From NCBI RefSeq assembly GCF_004217615.1, contig NZ_SHLD01000001.1, forward strand, positions 4,960,001 through 5,024,000: a DNA stretch of 64,000 nucleotides, given 5' to 3'. The stretch comes from Micromonospora kangleipakensis. GTDB lineage: Bacteria; Actinomycetota; Actinomycetes; Mycobacteriales; Micromonosporaceae. The translations under genes and the position numbers were made by a program. Numbering within the stretch: position 1 is the stretch's first letter; each line of letters opens with the position of its first letter. The notes beneath the pieces are model-generated. The model was given only the letters and a program-made list of their open reading frames with translations, did not search any database and was not told where the DNA came from. Positions 52,667-61,653 of the stretch are shown piece by piece.

Positions 52667-53799
52667 CCGAGGCGGGCAAGCGGATCAGGATCGCGGTGGC
52701 CGGGCTGGGCGTCATCGCCCGTACCGTGCACCTGCCCCTGCTGCGACGCCGGGCCGACCTGTTCGACATCGTCGCGCTCAGCGACCTGTCCCCGTCGCGG
52801 CTGGCCGAACTCGGCGCCCGGTACGGAGTCGACCCGGCCCGGCGGTACCCGGACGCGGCGAGCATGCTGGCCGGTGGCGGCCACGACGCGGTGCTGCTGG
52901 CGACCTCCGGCTCGCACGGTGAACTCGCCGCCGCGGCGCTGGGCCGGGGGCTGCCGGTGCTCTGCGAGAAGCCGCTCGCCTACACGGTCGCCGAGGCCGA
53001 CCGGCTGACCGGCTCCGGCGCGGCGCTGATGGTCGGCTACATGAAGCAGTACGACCCGGCGGTGGCCGAGGCCGCCCGGCTGCTCGACGAGATCGGCGGC
53101 GCGGCGGCGGTGCACGCGGTCGAGGTGACCGTCCTGCACGCGGGCGGGGACCAGCAGTTGGCGTTCGCCAACCTGCCGCCCCTGCCGCGGGACGTGCCGG
53201 CCGCGGAGCTGGCCCGGCTGCGGGAGGCCGACGACGGGCTGCTCGACGCGGCGGTGGGCGGGGATCGCGGAGCGCGCACCCTCTACCAGATTCTGATCAA
53301 CAGCATCTCGCACGACCTGTCCCTGCTGCGGCTCTTCACCGGGGCACCGGCCACCGTGGACCACGTCGCCACCTGGCCGCTGGAGCCGGACGGGCCGCCC
53401 GAGCCGTCGGTGGAGATCTCCGGGCGACTGCCGTCCGGCGGCCGGTACGGCATCCGATGGCTCAACCTGCCGGACTGTCCGGCCTACCGGGAAACGGTGA
53501 CCCTGCACCACGCCCGGGGCGCGCTGGAGCTGGTCTTCCCGTCGCCGTACCTGCTCAACGCACCGACCAGCCTGACCGCGGTGGACCGGCACGGCGACGG
53601 CGAGCGGCGGACGGTGTTCCGGTCGGTGACCGAGGCCTTCGAGCAGGAGCTGGTCGCCTTCCACGCGATGGTGACCGAAGGCGCGCGCCCGCTGAGCGGC
53701 ATCGCCGAGGGCGCGGCCGACGTACGGACCAGCCAACAGGTGGTACGCCGCTACGGGGAGCTGACCGGGGCGGCGATCGGCGGAGAGGCAGCGAGCTGA
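52663..53799 (+). CDS. Gfo/Idh/MocA-family dehydrogenase (possible inositol dehydrogenase)
   Basis: Encodes 378 residues. The NAD-binding GLGVIARTVHLPLLRR and the CEKPLAYT motif (catalytic Lys) are standard. The substrate-binding domain includes INSISHDLSLLRLFTG, with the His-Asp pair typical of sugar-alcohol dehydrogenases. It could oxidise myo-inositol (IolG role) or another sugar. It overlaps the IolE-like gene (ATGA) and the mannosidase (TGATG). Confidence 0.85.
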   Translation: MTEAGKRIRIAVAGLGVIARTVHLPLLRRRADLFDIVALSDLSPSRLAELGARYGVDPARRYPDAASMLAGGGHDAVLLATSGSHGELAAAALGRGLPVLCEKPLAYTVAEADRLTGSGAALMVGYMKQYDPAVAEAARLLDEIGGAAAVHAVEVTVLHAGGDQQLAFANLPPLPRDVPAAELARLREADDGLLDAAVGGDRGARTLYQILINSISHDLSLLRLFTGAPATVDHVATWPLEPDGPPEPSVEISGRLPSGGRYGIRWLNLPDCPAYRETVTLHHARGALELVFPSPYLLNAPTSLTAVDRHGDGERRTVFRSVTEAFEQELVAFHAMVTEGARPLSGIAEGAADVRTSQQVVRRYGELTGAAIGGEAAS

Positions 53800-56591
53800 T
53801 GGACCGACCGACCGAGATCATCGTGGTGCCGCACACCCACTGGGACCGGGAGTGGTACGAGCCGTTCCAGCGGTTCCGGCTGCGGCTGGTGGCCCTGCTC
53901 GACGAGGTGTTCGACCGGATGGCGCAGGACGAGCGCCAGCGGTTCACCCTGGACGGGCAGCTCGCCGCGGTCGACGACTACCTGGAGGTCCGGCCGGAGC
54001 GCCGGGAGCAGGTGGTCGCGCTGGTGCGGGCCGGGCGGCTGGCCGTGGGGCCGTGGCAGATCCTGCTCGACGAGTTCCTGTGCTCCGGGGAGAACATCGT
54101 CCGCAACCTGGAGCGCGGGCTGGCTCGCAGCGCGGGGCTGGGCGGCGCGATGCCGGTCGGCTACCTGCCTGACATGTTCGGCCACATCGCGCAGATGCCG
54201 CAGCTCCTGGCCGGGGCGGGGCTGGCCCACGCCTGCGTGTTCCGGGGCGTGCCGGAGCGGGTCCGGTCGCACGCGTTCGCCTGGCAGGCCCCGGACGGCA
54301 CCACGATCCGCACCGAGTACCTGCCCGGCGGCTACGGCAACGCGGCCGGGCTGATGGACGACCGGCGACTCGTCACCCGCCGGGCGACCGACCTGGCCGA
54401 ACGGCTGCGCGGCTGGCGGCCCGACGGCGACGACAGCCCGACCCTGGCGATGTACGGCGCCGACCACGCCGCGCCCGCGCCGGACGCCCCGGACCTCCTC
54501 GCCGCCGCCGGCGTCGACGGGGTGCACCTGCGGCTCGGCACCCTCGCGGAGTACTTCACCACCCAACCGACCACGGTGGACGGGCTGCCCACCGTCGCCG
54601 GCGAGCTGCGCTCACACGCCCGGGCGAACATCCTGCCCGGCGTGATCTCCGTACGCGCCCACCTGAAGCAGGCGATGGGCCGCGCCGAGCGGCGGGTCGA
54701 GCGGTACGCCGAACCCCTGGCCGCGCTCTTCCACGACCCGTCCGTGCAACGGTTCCTCGACATGGCCTGGACCCGGCTGATCGACGCGAGCTGCCACGAC
54801 TCGGTGACCGGCTGCGGCTGCGACGAGACCGCCGAGCAGGTGGCCGCCCGGCTGGCCGAGGCGGACCAGCTGGGCCGGGCGGTCTGCGACCTGGTGGGGG
54901 CGCGGCTGGCCGGCGCGGTGCCGCGCGACGGGCACCTGCTGTTCAACCCGACCCCGGCGGCCCGGACCGCCCTGGTCCGCCTGGACGTCGAGGCGTCCCC
55001 GGACGAGGCGGTCGGGCTGGTCGGCGCGGACGGCACGGTCGCGCCCGCGCAGGTCCTCGACCGGGCCGGGACGCTGCTCGCCGACGACCTGGTGCCGGCG
55101 GCCGACCTGCCGGCGGTGCTCACCCGGGTGCACGGGCGCGAGCTGTACGGGCAGGAGATCACCGCCTGGTCGATGTCGCGCGACGACGCCACCCTCACGT
55201 TCGAGGTGGCCCGGCACGGCGACCCGACCTTCGACGTCGAGGACGTCCGGCTGGCGCTCGCCGTCGCGGGCGGCCCGGACCGGTGGCGGGTGCGGATCGT
55301 CGCCGCTCCGCGGCTGACCGTCGCGGCGCTGGTCGAGGTGCCGGCGCTCGGGCTCGCCGCGGTACGCCCGGTGGTCCTGCCCCAGGAGGGACCGGCCACC
55401 CGGGCGAACGGCGCCACGCCGGGGTCGGAGGCGGCCGGTCCGGCGCCCGTGACGGTCGTCGACCGGACCGTCGCCAACGGCCTGCTCCGCGTCGAGGTGG
55501 CCGAGGACGGCACGCTGCGGCTGTCCACACCGGACGGCCTGAGCGTGGACGGCGTGGCGCGGATCGTTGACGGCGGCGACGTGGGAGACAGCTACAACTA
55601 CGCCCCGCCGGCCGCCGACGAGCTGGTCGACAAGCCGCGCGCGGTGCGGACCGTCGTGGTGCACGACGGTCCGGTGGTCGCCGTCCTCGACGTGGTCCGC
55701 GAGTACCGCTGGCCGGTCGGCGCCGACGTGGACGCGGGCTCGCGCCGCGTGGACCGGGAGACGGTCACCGTGACCACCCGGGTGGAGCTACGGGCCGGTG
55801 AGCCCTTCGCCCGGCTGCGGTTGAGCTTCGACAACCGGTGCGACGACCACCGGGTCCGCCTGCACCTGCCGCTACCCGCGGCGGCCCGTTCGTCGTACGC
55901 GGAGGGTCAGTTCGCGGTCGTCGAGCGCGGGTTGACCGCCGAGGGCGGCGGCGGTGAGGTGCCGCTGCCGACGTTCCCCGCCTCCGGGTTCGTCGCCGCC
56001 GGGGGCGCCGAGGGGTCGCTCGCCGTCCTGCTGACCCAGCCGACCGAGTACGAGCTGACCGACTCCGGGCGGGAACTGGCCGTCACCGTCCTGCGCGCGA
56101 TCGGGATGCTGTCCCGCAACCGGCACGCCCTACGGGACGAACCCGCCGGCCCGCAGCTTCCCACGCCGCTGGCCCAGTGCCGAGGCGAGCGCAGCGTCGA
56201 GCTGGCGGTACTGCCGTTCCGGGGCGACTGGGACTCCGCCGGGGTCCTGGCGGCGGCCGAGGCGTACCGGCACGAGCTGCTGGACTTCTCGGGCAGCGGC
56301 GAACCCTCCGCCGGATTGCCGGCGCCGGTCACCGGACTGACGGTCGACGGGGACGGCGTCGCGTTGACCAGCCTCCGGGACCGGGACGGCCGGATCGAGC
56401 TGCGGCTGGTCGCCGCCCGGGACACCAACGCCGTCATCGGCGCTGGCCGCGGCGTACGTGGGGCGTGGCGGGCCGACCTGGTCGGCCGGCCGGGCGAGCC
56501 GCTGCCGGTCGACGGCGACGGCGTGGTCCGGCTGCCGCTGCGGGCGTGGGAGATCGCCACCGTGCAACTCGACCTGCCGGGCTCCGACTGA
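53799..56591 (+). CDS. Alpha-mannosidase, GH38
   Basis: Encodes 930 residues. The N-terminal catalytic domain opens with VVPHTHWDREWYEPF (residues 10-24, Zn-binding His and Asp) and has the nucleophile Asp in GYLPDMFGHIAQMPQ (near 125). The central helical domain (DASCHDSVTGCGCDETA, with another Zn-binding His) and C-terminal beta domains follow. There is no signal peptide, so it acts in the cytoplasm on imported mannosides. It is the last gene of the ABC operon. Confidence 0.94.
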   Translation: MDRPTEIIVVPHTHWDREWYEPFQRFRLRLVALLDEVFDRMAQDERQRFTLDGQLAAVDDYLEVRPERREQVVALVRAGRLAVGPWQILLDEFLCSGENIVRNLERGLARSAGLGGAMPVGYLPDMFGHIAQMPQLLAGAGLAHACVFRGVPERVRSHAFAWQAPDGTTIRTEYLPGGYGNAAGLMDDRRLVTRRATDLAERLRGWRPDGDDSPTLAMYGADHAAPAPDAPDLLAAAGVDGVHLRLGTLAEYFTTQPTTVDGLPTVAGELRSHARANILPGVISVRAHLKQAMGRAERRVERYAEPLAALFHDPSVQRFLDMAWTRLIDASCHDSVTGCGCDETAEQVAARLAEADQLGRAVCDLVGARLAGAVPRDGHLLFNPTPAARTALVRLDVEASPDEAVGLVGADGTVAPAQVLDRAGTLLADDLVPAADLPAVLTRVHGRELYGQEITAWSMSRDDATLTFEVARHGDPTFDVEDVRLALAVAGGPDRWRVRIVAAPRLTVAALVEVPALGLAAVRPVVLPQEGPATRANGATPGSEAAGPAPVTVVDRTVANGLLRVEVAEDGTLRLSTPDGLSVDGVARIVDGGDVGDSYNYAPPAADELVDKPRAVRTVVVHDGPVVAVLDVVREYRWPVGADVDAGSRRVDRETVTVTTRVELRAGEPFARLRLSFDNRCDDHRVRLHLPLPAAARSSYAEGQFAVVERGLTAEGGGGEVPLPTFPASGFVAAGGAEGSLAVLLTQPTEYELTDSGRELAVTVLRAIGMLSRNRHALRDEPAGPQLPTPLAQCRGERSVELAVLPFRGDWDSAGVLAAAEAYRHELLDFSGSGEPSAGLPAPVTGLTVDGDGVALTSLRDRDGRIELRLVAARDTNAVIGAGRGVRGAWRADLVGRPGEPLPVDGDGVVRLPLRAWEIATVQLDLPGSD

Positions 56592-56613
56592 GGGCGGGAC
56601 ACGTCGACGGGCC

Positions 56614-56644
56614 GGGCGGCCCGGACCCGCTGAACCGGCCGCCC
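56614..56644. terminator. Hairpin between convergent GH38 and SGNH genes
   Basis: GGGCGGCC (56614-56621) and GGCCGCCC (56637-56644) form an 8-bp stem with a 15-nt loop, and AGGGCG/CGCCCT make an outer stem. It lies in the 60-bp convergent gap. Confidence 0.55.
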
Positions 56645-56651
56645 CGCGCCC

Positions 56652-57278
56652 TCAGGCCACCGGGGAGACCGCGCGCAGCCACTGCTGGGCGAGCAGCGCG
56701 TGGCCGAACGGCGTGAGGTGCACGCCGTCGTTCGTCCACACCCGCTCGCCGACCCCGGCGACCCGGAAGAGGTCGTCCACCGCGACCAGCGTCGCGTCGA
56801 ACTCGGCGGCCAGCCGGCGGACCACCGCCACCTTCGGGTCGAGGTCCGCCCGCCAGGCGCGTTGCGCGTCGTCGAGCGGGATGAGGAAGGGCTCGACGAG
56901 GACGAACGCCGGGTCCAGGCGGCGCCGGGCGACGTCGAGCAGGTGCCGGTAGTCGCGCTCGAACTCCGCGACGTCGGTGGGGTCGTCCCGGGTGTAGCGG
57001 CGCCAGGTGTCGTTGACGCCGATCAGCACCGACACCACCTGCGGGGCGAGGGCCAGGCAGTCGGCCTCCCACCGGGCCCGCAGGTCGCGGACCCGGTCGC
57101 CGCTGACGCCCCGGTTGCGGAACGTGACGCGGTGGGCGGGGTGCCGGGCGGTGAACCAGGCCCCGGCCATCATCGCGTACCCGCAGCCCAGGTCGTCGCC
57201 GGCGTGGTCCCGTCCGGCGTCGGTGATGCTGTCGCCGATGAACAGCACCCGCCCGCCCCGGGGCACGTCCGCCGTCAA
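56652..57278 (-). CDS. SGNH/GDSL-family hydrolase
   Basis: Encodes 208 residues. Block I FIGDSITDAG (Ser), block II NRGVSGDRVRDL, block III LIGVNDTWRRY and block V NDGVHLTPFGHALLA (Asp and His) are complete. No signal peptide is seen. The family removes acyl or acetyl groups from sugars and lipids; a role on sugar acetyl esters beside the mannosidase is possible but it is on the opposite strand. The 281-bp gap that follows (57279-57559) holds nothing recognisable. Confidence 0.9.
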   Translation of the reverse strand: MTADVPRGGRVLFIGDSITDAGRDHAGDDLGCGYAMMAGAWFTARHPAHRVTFRNRGVSGDRVRDLRARWEADCLALAPQVVSVLIGVNDTWRRYTRDDPTDVAEFERDYRHLLDVARRRLDPAFVLVEPFLIPLDDAQRAWRADLDPKVAVVRRLAAEFDATLVAVDDLFRVAGVGERVWTNDGVHLTPFGHALLAQQWLRAVSPVA

Positions 57279-57559
57279 CCGCTCGCCTCCGCTCCTCGTC
57301 GAACACCCGCCGTCATGATCATGCCGCCCGGCCGGGGGTTTGTCCGCCGCCGCCGGCCGACGTCACACCGGGCCGGGCGGATCCCGGGGCGCCAGCTGTT
57401 GCGTTTCCGCGGCCGGAACCGATGAAGCATCCGTGGGCGCCGGGCGGTACGGATGTGAAAACCGCCCCAAGTTGACCTTGACCGTTGCTATCCCCACAAG
57501 ACGGTGGTTGACTGCTGCACCATGCCACAGTCGGTGATTACTGACAGATCGGTATTTTC

Positions 57560-58804
57560 GTGAGAAGCACCGATATCACCCCAGTGCAATCGGCGGGTCG
57601 ACGTCGCGTGACCTGGCGGCAGCGAGCGGCACGCTGGCTGGATCCGACGGTCGCCCAGTGGGCCGTCGCACCACAGGAGACACCCCCACCACCTCCCCCA
57701 CCACCCGAGGAGCCATCGGCCGGCCCGTGGCCGGCCATCTGCGAACAGTTCGCGATGCGGATCCTCGCCTCGGCGTACCAGATGGGCTCCCACCTGGAGG
57801 CCGTGGAGGCCGACGAGCAGGACCCGGAGCGGCTGGAGCGGCTCTACCGCATCGACCACGCGAACACCCGCATCCGGCGGCACGCGGAGAATCTCCAGGT
57901 CCTGCTCGGCCGCCGGGTCGAGGACGCCGACCCGCAGACCGTGACCCTGGTCGACGTCGTCCGGGCCGCGACCTCGGCCGTGGAGTACTACCCGCGCATC
58001 CGGGTGGGGCACGTGGTGGACCTGGCGGTGGTCGAGTTCGCCGCCGACGACGTGATCCGGGTGCTCACCGAGCTGCTGGACAATGCCACCCGCTTCTCCC
58101 CGCCCACCTCGTCGGTGATCGTGTCGGCGTACATCACCGAGGACGGCAGCGTCCTGGTGCGCGTGGAGGACGCCGGCGTCGGGATCCACCCCGACCACCT
58201 GCCGGCCCTCAACGCCCTGCTGACCGGCGCGCCGATCACCCCCACGACCCTCGACCCGGCGGCCCACCTGGGTCTCGCCGTCGTGGCGCACCTGGCCGTC
58301 GCCCACCAGCTGCGGGTCACGCTGACCGGCCGGCCCTCCGGCGGCACGACGGCGACGGTCCTCGTCCCCGGCGCGCTGCTCTGCGAGAACGCCGCCGCGG
58401 CGGGGCCGGATCTCGCCGGACCCGCTCCCGCCGGGTCCGCGCCACCGGCGGCCTGGCCGCCCCCGCCACCGGCCGACGGGGGCCGGGTCCACCACTGGAG
58501 TACGCAGATGGCCCCGGCCTCCGACAGCACGCACGCGCCCACTGTCCGCCTCAACACGATCGGCCGGCCGGCCGGCGAGACCCCCGCCCCGTCGACCGCG
58601 GGGCTGCCCCGCCGGGTGCCGGAGAGCATGCGCGCCGACGACCCCATCCCCGGCGCGGGCCGGCCGGCGGCGACGGCGCAGCACCGGAGCACCCCGGACG
58701 ACGGGTCCACCCCCGAGGCCTGGCCGGACGAGACGGCGGCCTTCGCCGCCGGCGTCAGCGACGCCCAGGCCACCACGAGCAACGATGAAGGACCGCTGCG
58801 ATGA
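57560..58804 (+). CDS. Conservon CvnA-like sensor histidine-kinase-type ATPase
   Basis: Encodes 414 residues from the GTG at 57560; a GTG at 57608 is possible. Residues 60-115 give the helical region (RIDHANTRIRRHAENLQVLLG), followed by an HATPase domain with LTELLDNATRFSPP and VRVEDAGVGI. The C-terminal 130 residues are Pro/Ala-rich. There is no membrane segment or sensor domain, unlike many CvnA proteins, so it is cytoplasmic. It starts the five-gene conservon operon and overlaps the next start (ATGA). Confidence 0.88.
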   Translation: MRSTDITPVQSAGRRRVTWRQRAARWLDPTVAQWAVAPQETPPPPPPPPEEPSAGPWPAICEQFAMRILASAYQMGSHLEAVEADEQDPERLERLYRIDHANTRIRRHAENLQVLLGRRVEDADPQTVTLVDVVRAATSAVEYYPRIRVGHVVDLAVVEFAADDVIRVLTELLDNATRFSPPTSSVIVSAYITEDGSVLVRVEDAGVGIHPDHLPALNALLTGAPITPTTLDPAAHLGLAVVAHLAVAHQLRVTLTGRPSGGTTATVLVPGALLCENAAAAGPDLAGPAPAGSAPPAAWPPPPPADGGRVHHWSTQMAPASDSTHAPTVRLNTIGRPAGETPAPSTAGLPRRVPESMRADDPIPGAGRPAATAQHRSTPDDGSTPEAWPDETAAFAAGVSDAQATTSNDEGPLR

Positions 58805-59277
58805 CCCACGGCTTCACTGGCAACGGCCACGGCAACGGAAACGGCCCGGCGGGCCCGGGGCCGGGACTGCCGGACTGCGCCTGGCTGATCCGCCAGTTCG
58901 CCGAGGACGTACCCGGCGTCACGCACGCCCTGATCGTGTCGCTGGACGGCCTCCAGCTCGCCGCCTCCCGGAACGTCTCCCGGGACCTCGGCGACCAGCT
59001 CGCCGCGCTGACGGCCGGCCTGCTGAGCATGGCCGACCGCTCCGCCGCGCTGCTGGACCTCGGCGCCTCCGAGTACCTGACCGTGCGGTTGCCCCGCGGG
59101 CACCTGCTGTTCATGCGGGTCGGCGAGTCGGCGGGCCTGGCGGTCGCCGCCGCTCCCGGCTGCGACCTGCGGGTCGTCTCCTACCGGATGACCCAGTTCG
59201 TCGGCGCGGTGTGGCACGCCCTGACCCCGCAGGTGCGGCACGAACTGCATCGAATGACCGCCAGCCAGCCGCGCTGA
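58801..59277 (+). CDS. Conservon CvnB-like roadblock/LC7 protein
   Basis: Encodes 158 residues with the roadblock/LC7 core: IRQFAEDVPGVTHALIVSLDGLQLAASRNVS, GLLSMADRSAAL and LRVVSYRMTQFVGAVWHAL. Such proteins regulate the small GTPase encoded two genes downstream, and MglB-like members act as its GAP. It has a Gly/Asn-rich N-terminus (GNGHGNGNG). It is coupled to CvnA. Confidence 0.92.
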   Translation: MTHGFTGNGHGNGNGPAGPGPGLPDCAWLIRQFAEDVPGVTHALIVSLDGLQLAASRNVSRDLGDQLAALTAGLLSMADRSAALLDLGASEYLTVRLPRGHLLFMRVGESAGLAVAAAPGCDLRVVSYRMTQFVGAVWHALTPQVRHELHRMTASQPR

Positions 59278-59303
59278 CCCGATCGGAGCCGAGGAGGCTG
59301 ATC

Positions 59304-59642
59304 ATGCCGATGACGTACTGGAAGGTGCGGCCGTACGTGCTGACCGCCGGTCGTACCCGCACCCGGCAACCGCTGCTGGTGCACACCCTGGTGTCGGTGC
59401 CGTACTACGACGCCGTCTTCGCCTCGGGCCTGCTGCCGGAGGCCCGGTCCCTGTACGAGCACGCCCGCCGGGCCCGGTCGGTCGCCGAACTCTCCGCGGT
59501 GTGCGGGATGTCGCTGGGGGTGACCCGGGTGGTCGTCGACGACCTCGCCGCCACCGACCGCGTGACGATCCACGCCGACACCTACACCCTCGACTTCCGC
59601 CTCCTGGAGAGACTGCGCGATGGCCTCCGCCGACTTGCCTGA
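59304..59642 (+). CDS. Conservon CvnC-like DUF742 protein
   Basis: Encodes 112 residues with the DUF742 pattern: RVRPYVLTAGRTR-like start (VRPYVLTAGRTRTRQPLLVHTLV), then SVAELSAVCGMSLGVTRVVVDDLAATDRVTIH, which contains an HTH-like helix pair. DUF742 proteins link the kinase-like protein and the GTPase in conservons. GAGGAGG lies before the ATG. It overlaps the GTPase gene by 23 bp. Confidence 0.9.
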   Translation: MPMTYWKVRPYVLTAGRTRTRQPLLVHTLVSVPYYDAVFASGLLPEARSLYEHARRARSVAELSAVCGMSLGVTRVVVDDLAATDRVTIHADTYTLDFRLLERLRDGLRRLA

Positions 59643-60225
59643 GAATCCGCTGCTGACGTCGGCGAAGATCGTCATCGCCGGTGGTTTCGGCGTCGGCAAG
59701 ACGACCTGCGTCCGGTCCATCTCGGAGATCCCGCCGATCAACACCGAGGCCTGGATGACCGCGGCCAGCGAACCGGTCGACCGGCTCGACCCCGGGATCG
59801 ACAAGACCACCACCACCGTGGCGATGGACTTCGGCCGGCTGACCATCGGCGCCGACCTCGTGCTGTACCTGTTCGGCACGCCCGGCCAACCCCGCTTCTG
59901 GCCGATGTGGGACGACCTGTGCCGGGGCGCGGTCGGCGCGCTGGTGCTCGCCGACACCCGGAATCTCGCGGCGTCGTTCCCGGCGGTCAACTACTTCGAG
60001 CAGGACAGCGGCGTGCCCTTCGTGGTCTGCGTGAACCTGTTCGACGGGGTGCTGCACCACCCGCTGGAGGACGTCCGCGACGCGCTCGCGCTGCCCGCCG
60101 GCGTACCACTGATCGCCTGCGACGTCCGCGACGCGTCCTCGGTGGCCCGGGCGCTGCTGGCGGTGGTGGAACACACGATGGCCCGCACCGCCCGACCCGC
60201 CGCGGGCGCGCTCGCGGCCCGATAG
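59620..60225 (+). CDS. Conservon CvnD-like small GTPase
   Basis: Encodes 201 residues. P-loop GGFGVGKTTCVRSISEI (G1), the G3 motif GTPGQPRFWPMW and an N-x2-D-like G4 (VCVNLFDG) match the conservon GTPase family (ATP/GTP-binding protein of the MglA type). The N-terminus overlaps the DUF742 gene. It should be the output switch of the conservon, perhaps acting on the monooxygenase encoded next. Confidence 0.92.
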   Translation: MASADLPENPLLTSAKIVIAGGFGVGKTTCVRSISEIPPINTEAWMTAASEPVDRLDPGIDKTTTTVAMDFGRLTIGADLVLYLFGTPGQPRFWPMWDDLCRGAVGALVLADTRNLAASFPAVNYFEQDSGVPFVVCVNLFDGVLHHPLEDVRDALALPAGVPLIACDVRDASSVARALLAVVEHTMARTARPAAGALAAR

Positions 60226-60243
60226 CCCAACCTGGAGGAACCC

Positions 60244-61485
60244 ATGCGCAAGATCCTGATCGTCGGGGCCGGCCAGTCCGGACTGCAGCTCGGCCTGAGC
60301 CTGCTCGCCGAGGGCTACGACGTCACCGTCATGTCCGCCCGCACGCCGGACGAGATCCGCCGCGGCTGGGTGATGAGCACCCAGGCGATGTTCGACGCCG
60401 CGCTGCGCACCGAGCGCCGGTACGGACTGGACCTGTGGCAGGACCAGGCGCCCCGGATCGACGGCCTGCACGTGTCGTTGTCCGCCCCGCCCGGTGAGCG
60501 GGCGCTGCGGATCCCCTGCCCGCTGGACGAGCCGGCGCAGAGCACCGACCAGCGGCTGAAGATGGCGACCTGGCTGGAGCTGTTCGAGCAGCGCGGCGGG
60601 ACGGTGCACTACCAGGGGGTGACCACCGCCGACCTGGACGGGCTGACCCGGCTCGGCCGGTACGACCTGACCGTCGTCGCCGCCGGCAAGGGCGACCTGG
60701 TGGGCGTCTTCGACCGGGACCCGCAGCGCTCGGTACACACCGCCCCGCAGCGGGGTCTGGCCGTCGCCTACGTGCACGGGATGACCCCGGACCCGCTGCT
60801 GCCGGCGCCGCACGTCAGCTTCAACGCCGTGCCGGGCCTGGGTGAGCTGTTCGTCATCCCCGCCCTGACCCTGTCGGGGCCGTGCGAGATCCTGTTCTGG
60901 GAGGCGGTGCCCGGCGGGCCGCTCGATCTGTGGACCGAGCGGCGGGACCCGGCCGAGCACCTCAAGCTGACCCTCGACCTGACCCGCCGCTACACGCCAT
61001 GGATCTACGACCGGTGCCTCGACGTGGAGCTGACCGACGGGCGGGCCACCCTGTCCGGCCGGTACACCCCGACGGTGCGCCACCCCGTGGCGGAGCTGCC
61101 CTCCGGTGGGCTCGTGCTCGGAATGGCGGACGTGGTGGTCGCCAACGACCCGATCACCGGCCAGGGCAGCAACACCGCCGCCAAGTGCGCCCACTCCTAC
61201 CTGGGGTCCATTCTGGAGCGCGGTGGCCGGCCGTTCGACCGGGAGTGGATGGGGCAGACCTTCGAGCGGTTCTGGGCGGGCACCGGGCAGGCGGTCACCG
61301 GCTGGACCAACGCGATGCTGCAGCCGCTGCCGCCGCACGTGCAGCAGATCCTGGGAGCCGCCGCGGGGAACCCGACGATCGCCCGGCGCTTCGCCAACGG
61401 CTTCAGCGACCCGAACGACTTCCCGGACTGGTTCATGACGCCGGACGCCGCCGAGCGCTACCTGGCCACGGTCGCCGCCGGCTGA
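60244..61485 (+). CDS. Styrene/indole monooxygenase-type flavoprotein (StyA-like), fifth gene of conservon
   Basis: Encodes 413 residues with GGAGGA upstream. The FAD motif VGAGQSGLQLGLSLL (7-21), RRGWVMSTQAMFDAAL, VVAAGKGDLVGVF and late ADVVVANDPITGQGSNTAAKCAHSYL match the StyA group of two-component flavin monooxygenases, which use reduced FAD from a separate reductase. No StyB-like reductase is in the window. It is 18 bp after the GTPase, so clearly co-transcribed. Conservons often carry a cytochrome P450 in this position; here a flavoprotein stands in its place. A duplicated piece of its 3' end occurs at 63724-64000. Confidence 0.9.
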   Translation: MRKILIVGAGQSGLQLGLSLLAEGYDVTVMSARTPDEIRRGWVMSTQAMFDAALRTERRYGLDLWQDQAPRIDGLHVSLSAPPGERALRIPCPLDEPAQSTDQRLKMATWLELFEQRGGTVHYQGVTTADLDGLTRLGRYDLTVVAAGKGDLVGVFDRDPQRSVHTAPQRGLAVAYVHGMTPDPLLPAPHVSFNAVPGLGELFVIPALTLSGPCEILFWEAVPGGPLDLWTERRDPAEHLKLTLDLTRRYTPWIYDRCLDVELTDGRATLSGRYTPTVRHPVAELPSGGLVLGMADVVVANDPITGQGSNTAAKCAHSYLGSILERGGRPFDREWMGQTFERFWAGTGQAVTGWTNAMLQPLPPHVQQILGAAAGNPTIARRFANGFSDPNDFPDWFMTPDAAERYLATVAAG

Positions 61486-61653
61486 GGTCCGCACAGCCGG
61501 GCCTCGGTGGGCCGCCATCCGGTCAGCGACCTGGCCGGGCGGCGGCCCATCCTGAAGGTTTCTTCCGCCGTGATGCGGCTGATCGGAACCTATTGACATG
61601 ATGGCCCGCCGGGGCGAGGGTGACCACTGAGTCATCCCCTGGACGGAGGTTCC

